Below are positions 38,507 through 50,642 of a DNA stretch of 64,000 bases, piece by piece. This stretch comes from Echinostoma caproni (lineage: Eukaryota; Platyhelminthes; Trematoda; Plagiorchiida; Echinostomatidae). The notes under the pieces were generated by a model, which made no database searches, was not told the DNA's origin, and worked only from the letters and a program-made list of their open reading frames with translations. Location of the stretch: NCBI GenBank assembly GCA_900618425.1, contig UZAN01039474.1, forward strand, positions 51,078-115,077. Direction: 5' to 3'. Both the position numbers and the translations under genes were made by a program. Numbering within the stretch: position 1 is the stretch's first letter; the number at the start of each line of letters is the position of its first letter.

Positions 38507-41500
38507 GTGAGTGTGACACTTCGTAGTGGTCTACTTGGATGACACCAGTTGCGTGGTTATCCCAAAAGTTAAAGCCACCGATTGATACAATGCGAAACTG
38601 TCACCTTCCCAATGATGATTGAATGAAATGGTTCACGTCTTGTATTGAAACGCGTTATTTATTTGTATCAGTTCAAGTATCATCATTGAAACTGGTACGG
38701 CATCAGCACGGAGAGACAATTTCTTCATCTCTACTACTTTATGTTATCCGGATACAGACAGCAATTGGTTTTCCTTTATGATCAGTTTAAATTAACGAAC
38801 ACGTTTACTGTACACCATTTGATCCCAAACTTGTTTAATGTAATATCATGTCAGACTGTCATCGGACCGGAAACAGTTTGAAACCCACTCACCACTCAAT
38901 CAGGTAAATGTATATATTCATCTTGTCATCCAGAAGGGCAGCGCACGCACCATTCACTGGGGTGAGGAAATGTGGGTATTTTAGTCGGTATCTTGCGCAA
39001 CGATTTCAGGGAACAGACCAAATATACATGTGCAGTGTGAAATGAGTAGAGCTAATACGTATTTGATGGAACGGTTAAAGTGAAAATTATCAAAGTTTGC
39101 CGTGTTCACGATGTCATGGGTCTTGCATTAGGTCACAGTTCGCGTGTGATTTGGCCTCAGATTGTTGCTGGTTATCGATTCGATTTAGGTGACTAACTTC
39201 CTGTGTGGTTTCACAGCGCTACCTAGCAGCAATCCTAAGTGCGGTGTAATTACTTCCAGATGGGGTAAAGACAAATTTATTTGACAAAAAGCCGGAAAAT
39301 TAATCAACTGTTCCCTCGGTAGTCGTTCATTTGACCCATCACTTGTGCGACTTTCCGTTACTTTCCTTTCTGTCTCATTCTCCAAGCGTGAATCCTTGTG
39401 CATATAAATTGCTCGCAATACAACCCTGAAGGATGATTTAGTTGGTTCTCCTTTTCTTCCGTTTACAACTTACTAGCACCTACCAGTAGCAAAATTCTCT
39501 CCGATAACCACAATCAATGTTATTCTCTCGAGCCACCTTCTCTAGGTACCAGTTCAATCGTTCTGTGTGAGAGCCGTACAATTTCGGTTGAGATTTGTGT
39601 ACCCAAATTTGCCTCTATCTTTGGATTTCTCCCACTCAATGTCTCCCTGACTATCTTCCGTAATATGTTTCCCCGTTGTTACAAACTATACTTTTTTCCG
39701 AACACTTTTAAAGATGCCTCATTTTCTGCCAAACAATAACTGTCCCATTTCTCTTGCTTCATCCTTTACGTTAAGTTATTACGTGGGTGGTCACAGTGAA
39801 AATATGTTGATACCAAAAACCTTATATGATTTTCAATGATCAAGTAGATCAGTTCGACTGCCGCTAAGTTACAGACGAACTGGCGAAATAAACGTTACAT
39901 ATTTGGTCTTCCATCGTTGAACACCATGGCGAGTAGCATCTAATTTCTCTCGATCTGTACAAACCGTAGATGACGGTCAGTGTGACAAACTTTAGGGTTC
40001 ATTAATAAATTTTAGATATCTTTGTGTCTCATTATGTGGCTACGCTGCCTCTTCGGTCCCAGCTCATTTCCTTAAAAATAAACGGTCTTCTGCAGATGTC
40101 TGCAGTTCACCTTCTCTGTTTATTCATGAACCAAATTTTATCCAAAGCAGTGGATTTCCTGAATGCATTTGCTCATCTCCACAGTCGCTCTTTTCCCTTC
40201 AACTAATTCTTTTCGGGCTTCCATTATCATCATCAATCACCATTGAGTGCTGTATGCTGTTTACTGTCCCCATTGACTAGAGCAATAAACTCCCAAAATT
40301 GCTATCTTAGAGTTATTCCAAAAGTAAAAGTCCTGTAGCGACTGTCTGCATTTTCTCCCTGATACCAAATCATTTTCTCCTTCTATTTGACGTTCGCTTC
40401 GTCATTCTGAACTTTCACTAGGTTTGTGGTAAAAGATTTCTAATTGTTTTTAAGGCAATCCATTTGATTCCACTAGTTTCCGCTCTGGTCAGAACAGAAC
40501 CAATGGCATTTTGGTACTTTCATTCGTTAGATCAGTTTTTCACACAGATGACATTTGCCATAATATAATTACTCTGTGCATTTCCTATCGGTTTTGCCAG
40601 AAACATTGCTCTTCTTACCGTGTATACATATAGAGGACACACTTTCTTCAATATTACTTTCATTCATCAGTCTACACAAAGCAATAAATCAAACCACTTT
40701 AGAGTTTTCGAATTAAACCCGTTTTACATGATGAATTTTGTAATGTGTCGTGCAAAGGAAAAAGATTGGAACATCTGAAAAGCATTGAGCAGGTATTTTT
40801 AACTTATTGATTCCCATAAGCAGAGTAAACACACCGACTTCACTGAAGGTCATACACGGAACCTGATAGGCAGAACGCAAGAAAACAACCCGTTCGAATA
40901 CCGAGCAGTGGACCCGACTGAAGTTTATTACGTCATTATATGACATAACACGCCCTGTCTTATCCCAGGGATCATATCTAGTTCATCTGAGCACTGGTCA
41001 CTTGGACATTGACTCGGTTGGAAAAAGTCACAGCATGACCAATTGTTATATGGGAATGTTGGTGGATTTTATTCGAGTTCATGCTGAAGAAAAAAATAAG
41101 ATTCCTACAACAGACTTGCTAAGACAGGTTTGATCAGCTATTCCATGACCGAGTGAATAGTATGCATGCATTCTTCTTTTCGGGCAGTCGATTCGATTCA
41201 CAGTTTGGTTGACGATTTACACTACTTGCGTGATCCAACAAGGCCGAAACCGTTGTGTTTGTTCACGTTCTAAACATCTTTGTAGCATTTAGCCAAATCC
41301 ATTTTTCGATGTTAGGCTTTCAATTTGTGTATGTCACAGCATAATGAAACTGTGACCAATGCTACGAAGTTTGCTGCATTTAGACGTATAGTTGACCACG
41401 ACGCTGTTTATCTGTCCGGAATAATATATATTGGACAATATTTAATGATATTCAATTTTGTTCGCTACCAACTCTAGAATTATACTGACAAAGATGGTTT

Positions 41501-42580
41501 TCTTTTCTGACAGAAGCTGCTGATCAACAATCTACGATACACTTAAAGGTTTTACTGGATATTTTAAAACTTCAAATCAATGCGTGTAATGCGCTGCACG
41601 TATCAAGTTAATTTCACATGGCAAGTACTACAATACTATAGGCTCCTTTTTCAGTGGTATCAGATGTTTAGATTTACTGGTATCGCTGGTTGAGAGCTCT
41701 GAGGTAGGAAGTACGCATCAGTGTTGAGTTATGTTTCTCCGATTTAAATGTTCTCCTGGTTGGCTTAAATAAGTTGTATTACACAGATGAATACAGAATA
41801 CGTTAAGGATCTTTCGGGTGATACAACGATTTTTGAACATTAGGCAGAATACAAGTGATCACTCCACCCATCGAGTGTGACACATAGGATCAAACAATCT
41901 TTTCGAATTATGTGATCCTTCACGTCTTTGTTTGTTTGATGGGGTTTATGAGCTTCAAATCAGGAAACGTGTGGCGCAATAAGCATATTTATCACAAGAA
42001 GACTACTAAACCAACTGACGTGGGCATGTGTGCTTGTCCACGTCAGTGTGACACTGATACCGAGAGACATCTTTACTCTGAAATGAAACTCTAGGAATCA
42101 AAAGCATGAATCAAATATTTTAACTCACTTGAACTCTGGCACTTTGCTAACTAAAGCAGGTTGACCAGATTAAGATCTAAGGGAATGCGCTGTCCTATCG
42201 ACAGCTGATTCATGAAGCGTAATGATATCGACTTCAATTTCGAGCATTTGGTATTGCGCAGTTCAAAGAAGAACAAGCGTGAGAAGTTAATCGAATGTTG
42301 AATGAGTGAAAATAATTTTGAGTACTAAAAGTGTGAAAATAGTTTGTTCTCATTTTTCACGAGGGAAACAACAAAATAGCTCAAAGGTCGTTCACTTGAA
42401 TCCTCATCATTCAGCTTCACAGCCTGATGCCATGATTGTCCCTTTGATCAGTGATCAGTGCTATAGTGAATTGTACTTGATATACATCTTTTCGTGGATT
42501 TGTTTCATAAGAAACATAAGTTTAATAGAGGATTGCACACGGTCGTGATTATCCTTATTGCTAAAAATTTCTTACACAAG
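38507..42580. other. Spacer with a possible very old LINE trace
   Basis: Around 39640-39800 the pyrimidine-rich plus strand reads NNNCPISLASSF, similar to the 'NYRPISL.S' block of LINE RTs, with no second motif to confirm it. Otherwise nothing is assignable. Confidence 0.35.
42015..42046. repeat. Perfect 9-bp inverted repeat containing CRE-like halves
   Basis: CTGACGTGG (42015-42023) and CCACGTCAG (42038-42046) are perfect reverse complements around a 14-base loop. Each arm contains TGACGTGG, close to a CREB/ATF or bZIP site. Confidence 0.6.
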
Positions 42581-42749
42581 CCTGGTTGTATACCGGTCAG
42601 AACAAGAAAATGTTGCCTATAACCTGTTCGCTTACAGTTGTCTGTTGTGCAATGAAAACTATTATTTTTCTGTAAGAGACCAACGGTGGTTGGCTAAGTT
42701 TTGGTTTTCTTGTGTACCCAAACTCTTCTTCCTGTCCGAAGGCATTCAG
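42581..42749 (+). CDS. Candidate internal exon 1 of a phase-compatible chain
   Basis: A 169-base open segment. Acceptor: TTTCTTACACAAG before 42581. Donor: CAG followed by GTGGGTATGG at 42750. It enters with one base completing a codon and leaves at phase 0, giving 56 residues with several Cys and aromatic residues (AYSCLLCNENYY, RDQRWLAKFWFSC). I recognise no family. It fits phase-wise with the candidates at 45625, 46413 and 49482. Chance remains a serious alternative, since an open 56-codon segment between splice-like sites is not rare in 64 kb. Confidence 0.25.
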
Positions 42750-45624
42750 GTGGGTATGGACTATAATGCAGAGAAAAAAATGGCGAGATGACGAGTGTGA
42801 AAAGACACACGGACGATACGTGTCTGGAAAAGATAACTCCACTGAACCGTGGATATAAGTTTCTCACGATAGTGATTGTTGATAAAAAGGTGAAAATATG
42901 ATAACTTGAAATTATGCTCAACTAGGCTCTACGTATTCCCGACTTACAACAGTTGTATACAGCGGTCTCATTGTAAACCGAGACATAAACAGACTGCGCT
43001 TAGCGTTTGGTGAAAAAGGTAGATGAAGGGTCAGTGTCATCGACAACGCTTGCTAATTTTAGCCTGCATATATGCTTATTTCCCAGTCTGTGTTCCCACT
43101 GAATTGGTTGGATTATAGCCAAGATAATTGTTGTGGTCGACTAAGTAACTCAATGTTCGGTTTAAATGTTACAATGATTCATTGGTCTAGAAAATTATCA
43201 GGTCGACATCATCTGTTTCTGGACAATCTTTTGATTGATCGTTTCTCTCGCTGTCTTCACTTACAGCTAAATATTACAACCATCTATTAATTACAAGGTG
43301 GTAATTGGTTTACTGCTTTTATTTTAATCCATACTTTCATTGCATTTTCTACTTTAGATTTCACCAGCAATATTCTTAATGCTGAATCATTAGGTCAACG
43401 TTTCAGCTCATATATAGGTGTTGCTACCCTCAATGCAGTATATATGTAAACGGGTTAAAGAGAGAAACAATGCGAAGAGTAATGTCACCTGTGTTTTCTA
43501 TACATGATCAAAGTTGTTCTGTATATCACACATAATCCAGGATCCATGAGAAAGAAGAACCTACAAACACCATCAAACGCCGTCACGTCTTTCAAATCCT
43601 TTGATCACTAGGTCAGTGGGTTATATCATCAATCACTCAAAGTGGGGAATGTAGTAAAATACTAATTTACTCTACGATTAGTGGGTTGTGATTAGTAGGT
43701 GCTCATGAAATTCAACCACTGCGGGAAACGCCGCTCTCATCGCAATCAAGATATGGTGGGATATTGTAAGCTAAGTTCTCGTTACCAGAGGATATCAGGA
43801 AAACTAAGTCAGGTTAAAATTCATTGTCGAGCGAGGCAAATGTTGAGAATAAAAAAAAAAACGGAAAATATACGCAGTCCATTGAGTATGCTGCGACACC
43901 CAGGGCTAAGGTAGTAGTTACACGTACGTGGTTGGGTTTGCGTTTCACTGTTGACGCAAGCTATGGGGAATATTTGCTGAGTTGTGATAACGTGCGTCCT
44001 CACATCATGTTTGCGTCGAACCAGCTGTGTAAAATAGAATGTTCCAGGTCTTGTAAAGGGTTTCGAACAATGAACCATTATGTCCAAGATTTTCTCCTTA
44101 TTATTTCAAATTAGATTGACGATATACATAATATTGAATGATTGAACACGTTTGGTGTAATCTCACCCACTCAGACAAGTCTGCATTTGTAAGCAATATC
44201 CTGAATTTATTCTCGAGATTTACATGTGCTGTCACTTACATTTTCATCGATCTGCTCTTTCCATAACGGCAGCATACTGTTGATAATGCAGCATCACTAT
44301 GAGAACAATGGAGTCACGCAGATGAAAATCCGTTTTGTGATCAGTTCCATGGTAATGTGGCTGATTACATCGGGGACGTTTGTACACACAAAACTGGATT
44401 ACGTAAAGTGATTAACATTGCTTCCAGGACATTTTCTCCCCGGATATATCCAAAGAAAAGAGACCTTTCTACGGAGAGTGCTGCCGGATAAAGGTTAGTC
44501 AGAGAGATTCATTGATGTACATAGCAAATGAAGGTCAACGGTTGGTCCCGTCTGTGAAGTACATAAGACATGTTTCTTCCTTTGATTGGTGTTTAATGAT
44601 GATCATCTAATGAGTGACGTGTGTGAGAAGCTGAAGGCCGTATTATGGTAAGTATTTCCTGCTGCACAACCAAAAATCGAGGTAGCTATCCAATTCTGCT
44701 TTCCATGTTATCTATCACTTCACCCTCAGTTGTGATGGCATTCCCTCCGGCCAATGTCACAATGGATGTCCACACTCATTACGAAATGTTCATAAATCAC
44801 AAATATGTCCGGACAACTGTACACTTTGTTAACCCACTTTTATGGTTCAGATCGTTGTTACGTAACACAAATCCCAGACTGTTGCGTCATCCGATGTTGT
44901 CTGCACAGAACTTTCTGATGCAAGCAGTCAAATAACCGTTGGACTGGATTTCCAGCATCCACTGAACATTATCCAGTAAACCATTGTATTTAACAAGACC
45001 TCCCTGTATAAGTATCAGGTTGTTTAAGATTGTAGTGACTGGAAATAGAATGTTCAGCACAGACAATATTCGTGTTCTTCTTGTTCCAGCGAATTCGATA
45101 AAAAGAGGCCTACTGTTTCAATAATCCAAGTCAACTAATTCTCCGGAAGTCAACTGGATCACCGTTCATTGAATACTTTATTGTTTAAGGGTTTTGTATT
45201 TTAAAAATAAACAGTCCTTTTAAAGTATCTGCAAATGGTCAAGGGGGAAAAAACTAACTGAAACAACCTAAGGTATGAAACTTTTCAAGATGTTTTATAG
45301 GTTGTGGTAATGAGGCTACGATGCAGATGTTTATTTCTTTTGAAATACACCCTAATTGCTTCTAAACTGTTGCTTCATTGATTCTGAATCCACGTGAATA
45401 CTAATTCAGGTTTTTAATAGCCAGGTTGGGTGAGATTTCGTCTGTCGATACTCAGTTTATAGAATCGGGAATTTGGAAGAAATAAGAAACTTTTAGTTCT
45501 AACAAAACGTTCACTTTGTAAGCAAATAGTCACTTGTATGCACCGATTTTTCCTATATAATTGAGTTTTGTGTAATCATTCTGACACGACCTCAAGTCAT
45601 TGCTCCTCTCCCCCCAAATGTCAG

Positions 45625-45702
45625 ACAGGATTGTGTACTCGTTTATGGATAAACAGGCAAAATAATAAAGAAATCCGAGCGTATGAACGTGTTGGGCGAG
45701 CG
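45625..45702 (+). CDS. Candidate internal exon 2 of a phase-compatible chain
   Basis: Exactly 78 bases (26 codons, phase 0 to 0). The acceptor has a strong pyrimidine tract (CTCCTCTCCCCCCAAATGTCAG) in two parts, and the donor GTAAGT is near-ideal. It encodes a basic segment containing LWINRQNNKEIRAYERVG. The other two frames contain stops. No family recognised. Confidence 0.25.
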
Positions 45703-46412
45703 GTAAGTATCTTCACACGGGCTATTCAACCGAGCCGGAATTATTCATCCCATATTCAATGCAAGTGATTTATTGTATCTGGCCGATTACGCATACACAG
45801 ATCACAAGTCATCTACAAGTGATTCCATAATGTATCCAAACTGGACAGATTCACATAAATCATAAGAAAATGTTCACGGGCCAAGATTCCGTTGACGATG
45901 CAGCAGTACACCGACAGATCATGTTGAAAGGGTTAACAGCTTGGGTTCAGGTGGATCTGTACAATAAGCATCCCAAAGACAAACCAATATGAGTAAAAAC
46001 TGTAGCACCATGAGTGAAAGATTAAGGAAATTGCTTGTGGATGCCGCCTTTGTTTTCTGGTGAGAATAATCTATGCAAAGTGTTGCTTGAAGCATTGCGA
46101 GGCACCCGATAGCTTTGTAACGCTCATTCAGATCGACGTTAGAACAATAGATGGCTCTTGATCCAACAATGACATTAAATGTAGCTTTCAGCTTTCCAAA
46201 CTAAGAGGTTTGCTTTCTTTCCCGTAACTTGAAAGCACATCCCCAATCCTGTGCAACGTTTTCTCTCCGTAGCTGTTCTGTACAGTAAAAGAGGACTGAT
46301 TGCAGTAAAGCAGCCATAGTCATCAACATCAAACAGTCTTAAACTCCTCTCGGAACCCGTAGATTTTTCTATACATTTACAACATTGCAACTTCTCATTA
46401 TAAACGGAAAAG

Positions 46413-46585
46413 AACGAGCGAGCCCTTAAATTTTATTTAATGCGGTTTATTTGGATTCCACTGAAGCTTTGCTCCAATAGCGTGGCTTTTACGGATCTGG
46501 TGATGCTGTATAATGAATGTAACTGTCACGAAACATCTATGGTGTCCCATTCCAACCTGGCATCTCTCTTACGCAAGACAATGAC
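46413..46585 (+). CDS. Candidate internal exon 3 of a phase-compatible chain
   Basis: A 173-base open segment (phase 0 to 2). It starts after an AAAAG acceptor with a moderate pyrimidine tract upstream and ends at an ideal GTAAGT donor (46586). Residues include FYLMRFIWIPLKLC and LYNECNCHETS. An alternative is that translation starts at the ATG at 46440. Family unknown. Confidence 0.25.
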
Positions 46586-47780
46586 GTAAGTCAGTTCGTT
46601 TGGTCACACAATTCATGCATAACCCCCATCCAAGTTGTTATTTTGACTCGCCTAGCACACTACCTCTTAGTGGTTGATCTTACCTGATTTATGTTATATA
46701 AATGTGCTTGTACGGAGTACAGATTGATGTGAACAAACAAAGTGTGTTCCAACAGTGAGCGTTTTGTTCTGATAAGTGGGCATATTGCAGTGATCAAAAA
46801 TAGACTGTCTCAAAGAGCGGGATTGAGAGATTTAATGTTCGAAATGGAACACTGGACAAATGAGGGATGAGCAGTCGGGGATGGCTGTTCATTCTCATGA
46901 ATATGTTAGTTCTACGGGTAATTGCAACCATATTGGCCTAGACCATTACATAAAAGTTCTTTTACTAACACACGCATACACCATCTGTATAGACTAGTTT
47001 GTCCTCTGAAAATCTTTTCATGTAAGGTTAACTAATGTCAGCACTGTTTGTTATTCATTCGGTTGTCACACACAAAGTGTTTGCATTTAAGCATCTGCAG
47101 GAGCGTTTGCGTCAAGTTTCTTTTTTACAAGTCTTTTCATCAGATTAAGTGATGTATAAATAGAAGTTGAGATAAATAACTAATTACTAGACAGTAAACC
47201 CTGGTTACATGAAGTGCTGTTCGAACAGGTTCGGTAAATCATGGAGACCGTTACAATCGCAAAGACAGACCGCATTAAGTAATGTAGACTGGGATTATTA
47301 AAATTGAGACGGACAGAGGATTAACGGTTCTCAAACAATAGCGGTTTTATTCCCGCAGCTACAGTTCAGGCTTTAGATCCCGAATAGATTTTGTCGGAGT
47401 GTTGGACTCACAGAAAACATTACTGATAAGTTTCATTGTTTTTTTAATATTTTCGCAAAAATTTGCAATGCAGTTGAAAATGGTTGGCCTCACCCGTTTC
47501 AGCTGAGTGATGAAAAATGATCATACACAGCCCAGGAACGACACGTTAGATTGTCTCGTTCAACATCCGGTTGGCACTGCGGTTTCAGCATTCAGCTTTG
47601 ACTAGTGCGTTTCAGTATTCCGTATTTTATTGTAATCGTTTTTACTTCTTTTTTTGTTTACTGATTACAGAATCGTTTAATATTTTCTGAAGAAGAGAGC
47701 CGCGATCATACAACAGCTGTGTAAGGAAATTCTGGTAAGAAGAAGATGAGGGTGAGGGTGGAGTTGGAACTTAGGAACTC

Positions 47781-47793
47781 GGGGGGGGGGGGG
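47781..47793 (+). repeat. Poly-G tract (13)
   Basis: An uninterrupted run of 13 G, about 95 bases before a (TG)n microsatellite. Length in the assembly may be unreliable. Confidence 0.9.
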
Positions 47794-47886
47794 ATTACTT
47801 TGACGACCTGAACACTCGACGACCTTCATTACCTTTCCACTTTTAAATATAAATACGAGATTGTCAAAGTTAATGACACTCAACTA

Positions 47887-47909
47887 GTGTATGTGTGTGT
47901 GTGTGCGTG
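47887..47909 (+). repeat. (TG)n microsatellite
   Basis: TGTATGTGTGTGTGTGTGTG followed by CGTG; a simple dinucleotide repeat. Confidence 0.9.
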
Positions 47910-48426
47910 GTTACTCCCATTTACTGTGCATTCAAATCCACTCGGTATTGATTAGATTGCGTTTATGAACTGTTCCATCTGGGCATTCCCACTTACTGCG
48001 CATGACTGATCACGTCATTAAAGCGGTGTAGGATGGATTGGATGATGAAGAGCAAAATTGGACGGCGTCAAGCAGGTATTTTTCACTCAGTCTGAAACAT
48101 AAGCTGATCGAATATTGATATCTATGGTCCCCGTTAAAGTAGTATCCTTTCACTGTATAACAAGCATCAAAGTTTAGAACCTTTCCAACCGATTCAATAT
48201 CCCAACGGCCAGTGCTGAACTAAGTGAGGTGTAGTGCTCGCAATAACTTTTGAAAAAATGATTTGTGTCGTATCATGTATGGGCAAAATTAAAGACGGTC
48301 TGATCAGGGTTAGGAACATGGGGTCACACGGGATTCACGCTACTGATGAAAACCAACCAGGACAATACAGCTGTCCAGTCCTATTTAGTTTTCTGAATAA
48401 CAACGCTTCATTACTATTTTCAGTTT

Positions 48427-48575
48427 TGCTTCCCATTACTGAATAAATGATGATACAATTTTCAAGAAAGGATGAATCTGTCTATCAGGGGCGCTGGCAT
48501 ACAACACACAATAAAAAAGGTCAGGTGGTGATGGTGGGATTCGAAAACACTTTCTCCGGGGTGATAAATTGGGGA
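48427..48575 (-). mobile_element. tRNA-derived SINE, copy C, head-truncated
   Basis: The tail (CTGAATAAATGATGATACAA), an ACACACAATAAAAAAGGTCAGG block and a B-box region GGTGGGATTCGAA match the copies at 5641 and 25261. Similarity fades after ATAAATTGGGG at about 48575, so the A-box half of the head is missing or has diverged beyond recognition. Confidence 0.7.
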
Positions 48576-49296
48576 GATTCGTACAGAGCTACCACTGACT
48601 ATGACAAATTTCATTATGTGAACTTCATTGATGGGAATACAAACGGTCGTGTGACCTGTTACATGTCTTCACCATGTACAGTAACTTCATTTGTGGTATG
48701 CTGTCACCAATTCTATTTAAGTAGCAATTAAGAAAGGCAAAACTTAAGTAGACGTAATGTAGAAGAAATGATTATTTTGAACTTACTAAGTTATCCATTC
48801 TATTCGTAAACTCTGAACCGATACAGGAAGCGGTCAAACTATAAGACAACTAGACAGTTTGAAATCCTCGAACCGCTCCTATGATCGAAGTAATCAACAA
48901 ATAAAGGCTGCTATACACTAAGGTTATAAATCCATCAGGTTGGTGTCGAATAAATAGGGTTGGTTTTCGGAATAATGACATTAGAAGGGAATATTGGTGC
49001 TACGTGTAAGCTGAAAGAGTTGCGATACGGCTTCATAAATAAAACACTCTGGATCAGTTGTTCGCAAGTAGATTCGCTACTACTTTTGTTACAATAATGA
49101 ATACACTTATCTGCTTCCGGATGTCCTGCTTATTTTTAATATCACGGAAATCCGCCACATGCAGACCCATACTACTCATACTGCAACTACATCGCAACAC
49201 TGAGATGTATAAATTTCGGTTACTTCAGAGTTTTGAGTCCAGGTCTGGTTATTTCGTGCAAAAATAAACAGAACAAGGAATTTCGACTTGGCATTG

Positions 49297-49410
49297 TTAT
49301 AACTTCAAAAGACGGTGTTGGTCGAGAATAATTATTTATTGTCAATAACGGTCAGGACATGGTTAAATTGTGATTCAGACAACAAAATATCTCACTTGGA
49401 ATAAGTTTGC
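49297..49410. repeat. Direct repeat, left copy
   Basis: Shares GTCAATAACGGT, ATGGTTAAATT and GGAATAAGTTTGC with 50528-50642. Similarity begins at TTATA-CTTC and ends sharply at AAGTTTGC. It would be the 3' LTR remnant if the minus-strand element is an LTR retrotransposon. Confidence 0.75.
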
Positions 49411-49481
49411 TGTCTTCCTACAAACACACCGGATATATAATGGAGTGGTCTACTAACAGATGCGCATTCTTTTGCTCACAG

Positions 49482-49562
49482 TATCAAACAGCAACCGTAT
49501 CCTCCAACAGGTCTTGTTCATATTTGGTCGTTGAAACTGCTGATTTTGCGTACTACTTACAG
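49482..49562 (+). CDS. Candidate internal exon 4 of a phase-compatible chain
   Basis: Exactly 81 bases between the two best splice sites in the window: CTTTTGCTCACAG before it, and CAG with GTGAGT after it. Two frames are open. The one in phase with the exon ending at 46585 reads KQQPYPPTGLVHIWSLKLL; the phase-0 frame reads YQTATVSSNRSCSYLVVE. It lies between the direct repeats at 49297 and 50528, so either those are not LTRs or this is not a host exon. Confidence 0.28.
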
Positions 49563-50527
49563 GTGAGTAGGATCTCACAACCCTCCGTCTGTGGCGAAAA
49601 GGAACTCTGCATGCAGCGGGCAATAAGTTCTTCCTCCGGAGGGTTCGAACGGGTCCGCATTTGGTTGACAGTTTCTTGTGGTTTCGTGATTGAGTTTTGG
49701 TAACCCGACCAGTCGGTTGATTTCTGACGACTTTTTGGGGCGTGTACTCTGATTCCGAGCTCTTTCAGAAGTGCGTTTGGTTTGCATTGCAACGGCATCC
49801 TTAACTTGCCTATGGTTTTGTTCTTCGATCTGGCGAAAGTTTGCTTGTCCGTCAAGTTCCCAATAAGAAAGTTCGAGTTGCTGCACTGCCAATTTGCGGA
49901 TCGTTTTCGCCAACTGTCTTCGTATTCGAGGCTTCTAATGGCTCAGTTGACTAAAGTTCTGCCGTATAAACTGTAGCACGCGTCAGAAAAACATGGCACT
50001 CTCTGATCCCCATCCACATATGGATCTGGAATGAACAACTACCAGCCGCTCCGGATTGGGTCTTGTCTAGGTAAACCGATTCGAAAGCACACAGGGGTTC
50101 TCTCAAGAACAAATTGGGATGTGTTTTGGGGCAATTTTCCCGCAACACTCAGGATCTTTGAGCTCAAAATCCCCATTCTCGAGGGCTCTCTGGTTGGCAC
50201 TGGTTCGGATGGCTGCCACCTCCGTTAGTTCTCTGATAGTTGCCATAATTCTCATAGGCTGGCATCTAGGACCTTCGGTTGACTAGACAGGTGTCATTTT
50301 CTTCCAGATAAATTCCCTCAATATATCCGCCGGTTTGAGCCACATCCAACACTGCCCGCGCTCGGCCCTTGAGAAGCACTCGGAGGGCCGTCAACTTACC
50401 CCGTCCGACCGTATTCCCGCCAGCCTTGCGACGTCCTCGAACTCCCCCAGGAACGTCCGCACATCTCCATCCTCGAAGGAATTTGGCCACAGAATCTTCA
50501 TCCTGATCCTGGCGAAGACACCAGTTT

Positions 50528-50642
50528 TTATACTTCCAAAAGAAGGTGTTGGTGTAGGATAATCATTTTGTTGTCAATAACGGTTAGGGTATGGTTAAAT
50601 TACCATTCAGATAATAAAATATCTCATTTGGAATAAGTTTGC
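50528..50642. repeat. Direct repeat, right copy
   Basis: Partner of 49297-49410. Its left edge overlaps the first codons of the gag-like frame. In minus orientation it is followed by ACTGGTGTCTTCGCCAGG, which could contain a TGG-starting primer-binding site; that is speculative. Confidence 0.75.

Larger units (their letters stand above)
49297..50642 (-). mobile_element. Gag-like fragment between direct repeats, possible non-autonomous LTR element
   Basis: Two direct repeats of about 115 bp (49297-49410 and 50528-50642, about 84% identical by eye) bracket a minus-strand region. In minus orientation the proximal repeat is followed at once by a gag-like frame (about 50560-50280). It reads DVRTFLGEFEDVARLAGI, then after a one-base frame change GKLTALRVLLKGRARAVLDV, a typical Ty3/gypsy-like capsid start. 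Around 50090-50040 a VCFRIGLPRQ segment may be a degraded CCHC knuckle with its second Cys lost. A 112-codon basic, Gln/Asn-rich frame (49913-49575) follows. No protease, RT or integrase is present. A candidate spliced exon (49482-49562, plus) also lies between the repeats, which conflicts with a simple LTR reading. Confidence 0.55.

Noticed and set aside
39640..39800. Possible LINE RT block
   Set aside because: Only one weak motif (CPISLASS-like) and no motif A, B or C follows, so I did not annotate an element.
43699..43765. Candidate exon with GTAAGC donor
   Set aside because: Weak acceptor, and its phase is incompatible with the exons at 42581 and 45625.
44610..44647. Possible first coding exon (ATG to a GTAAGTAT donor)
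   Set aside because: Only 38 bases, no promoter signal, and its phase fits none of the nearby candidates.
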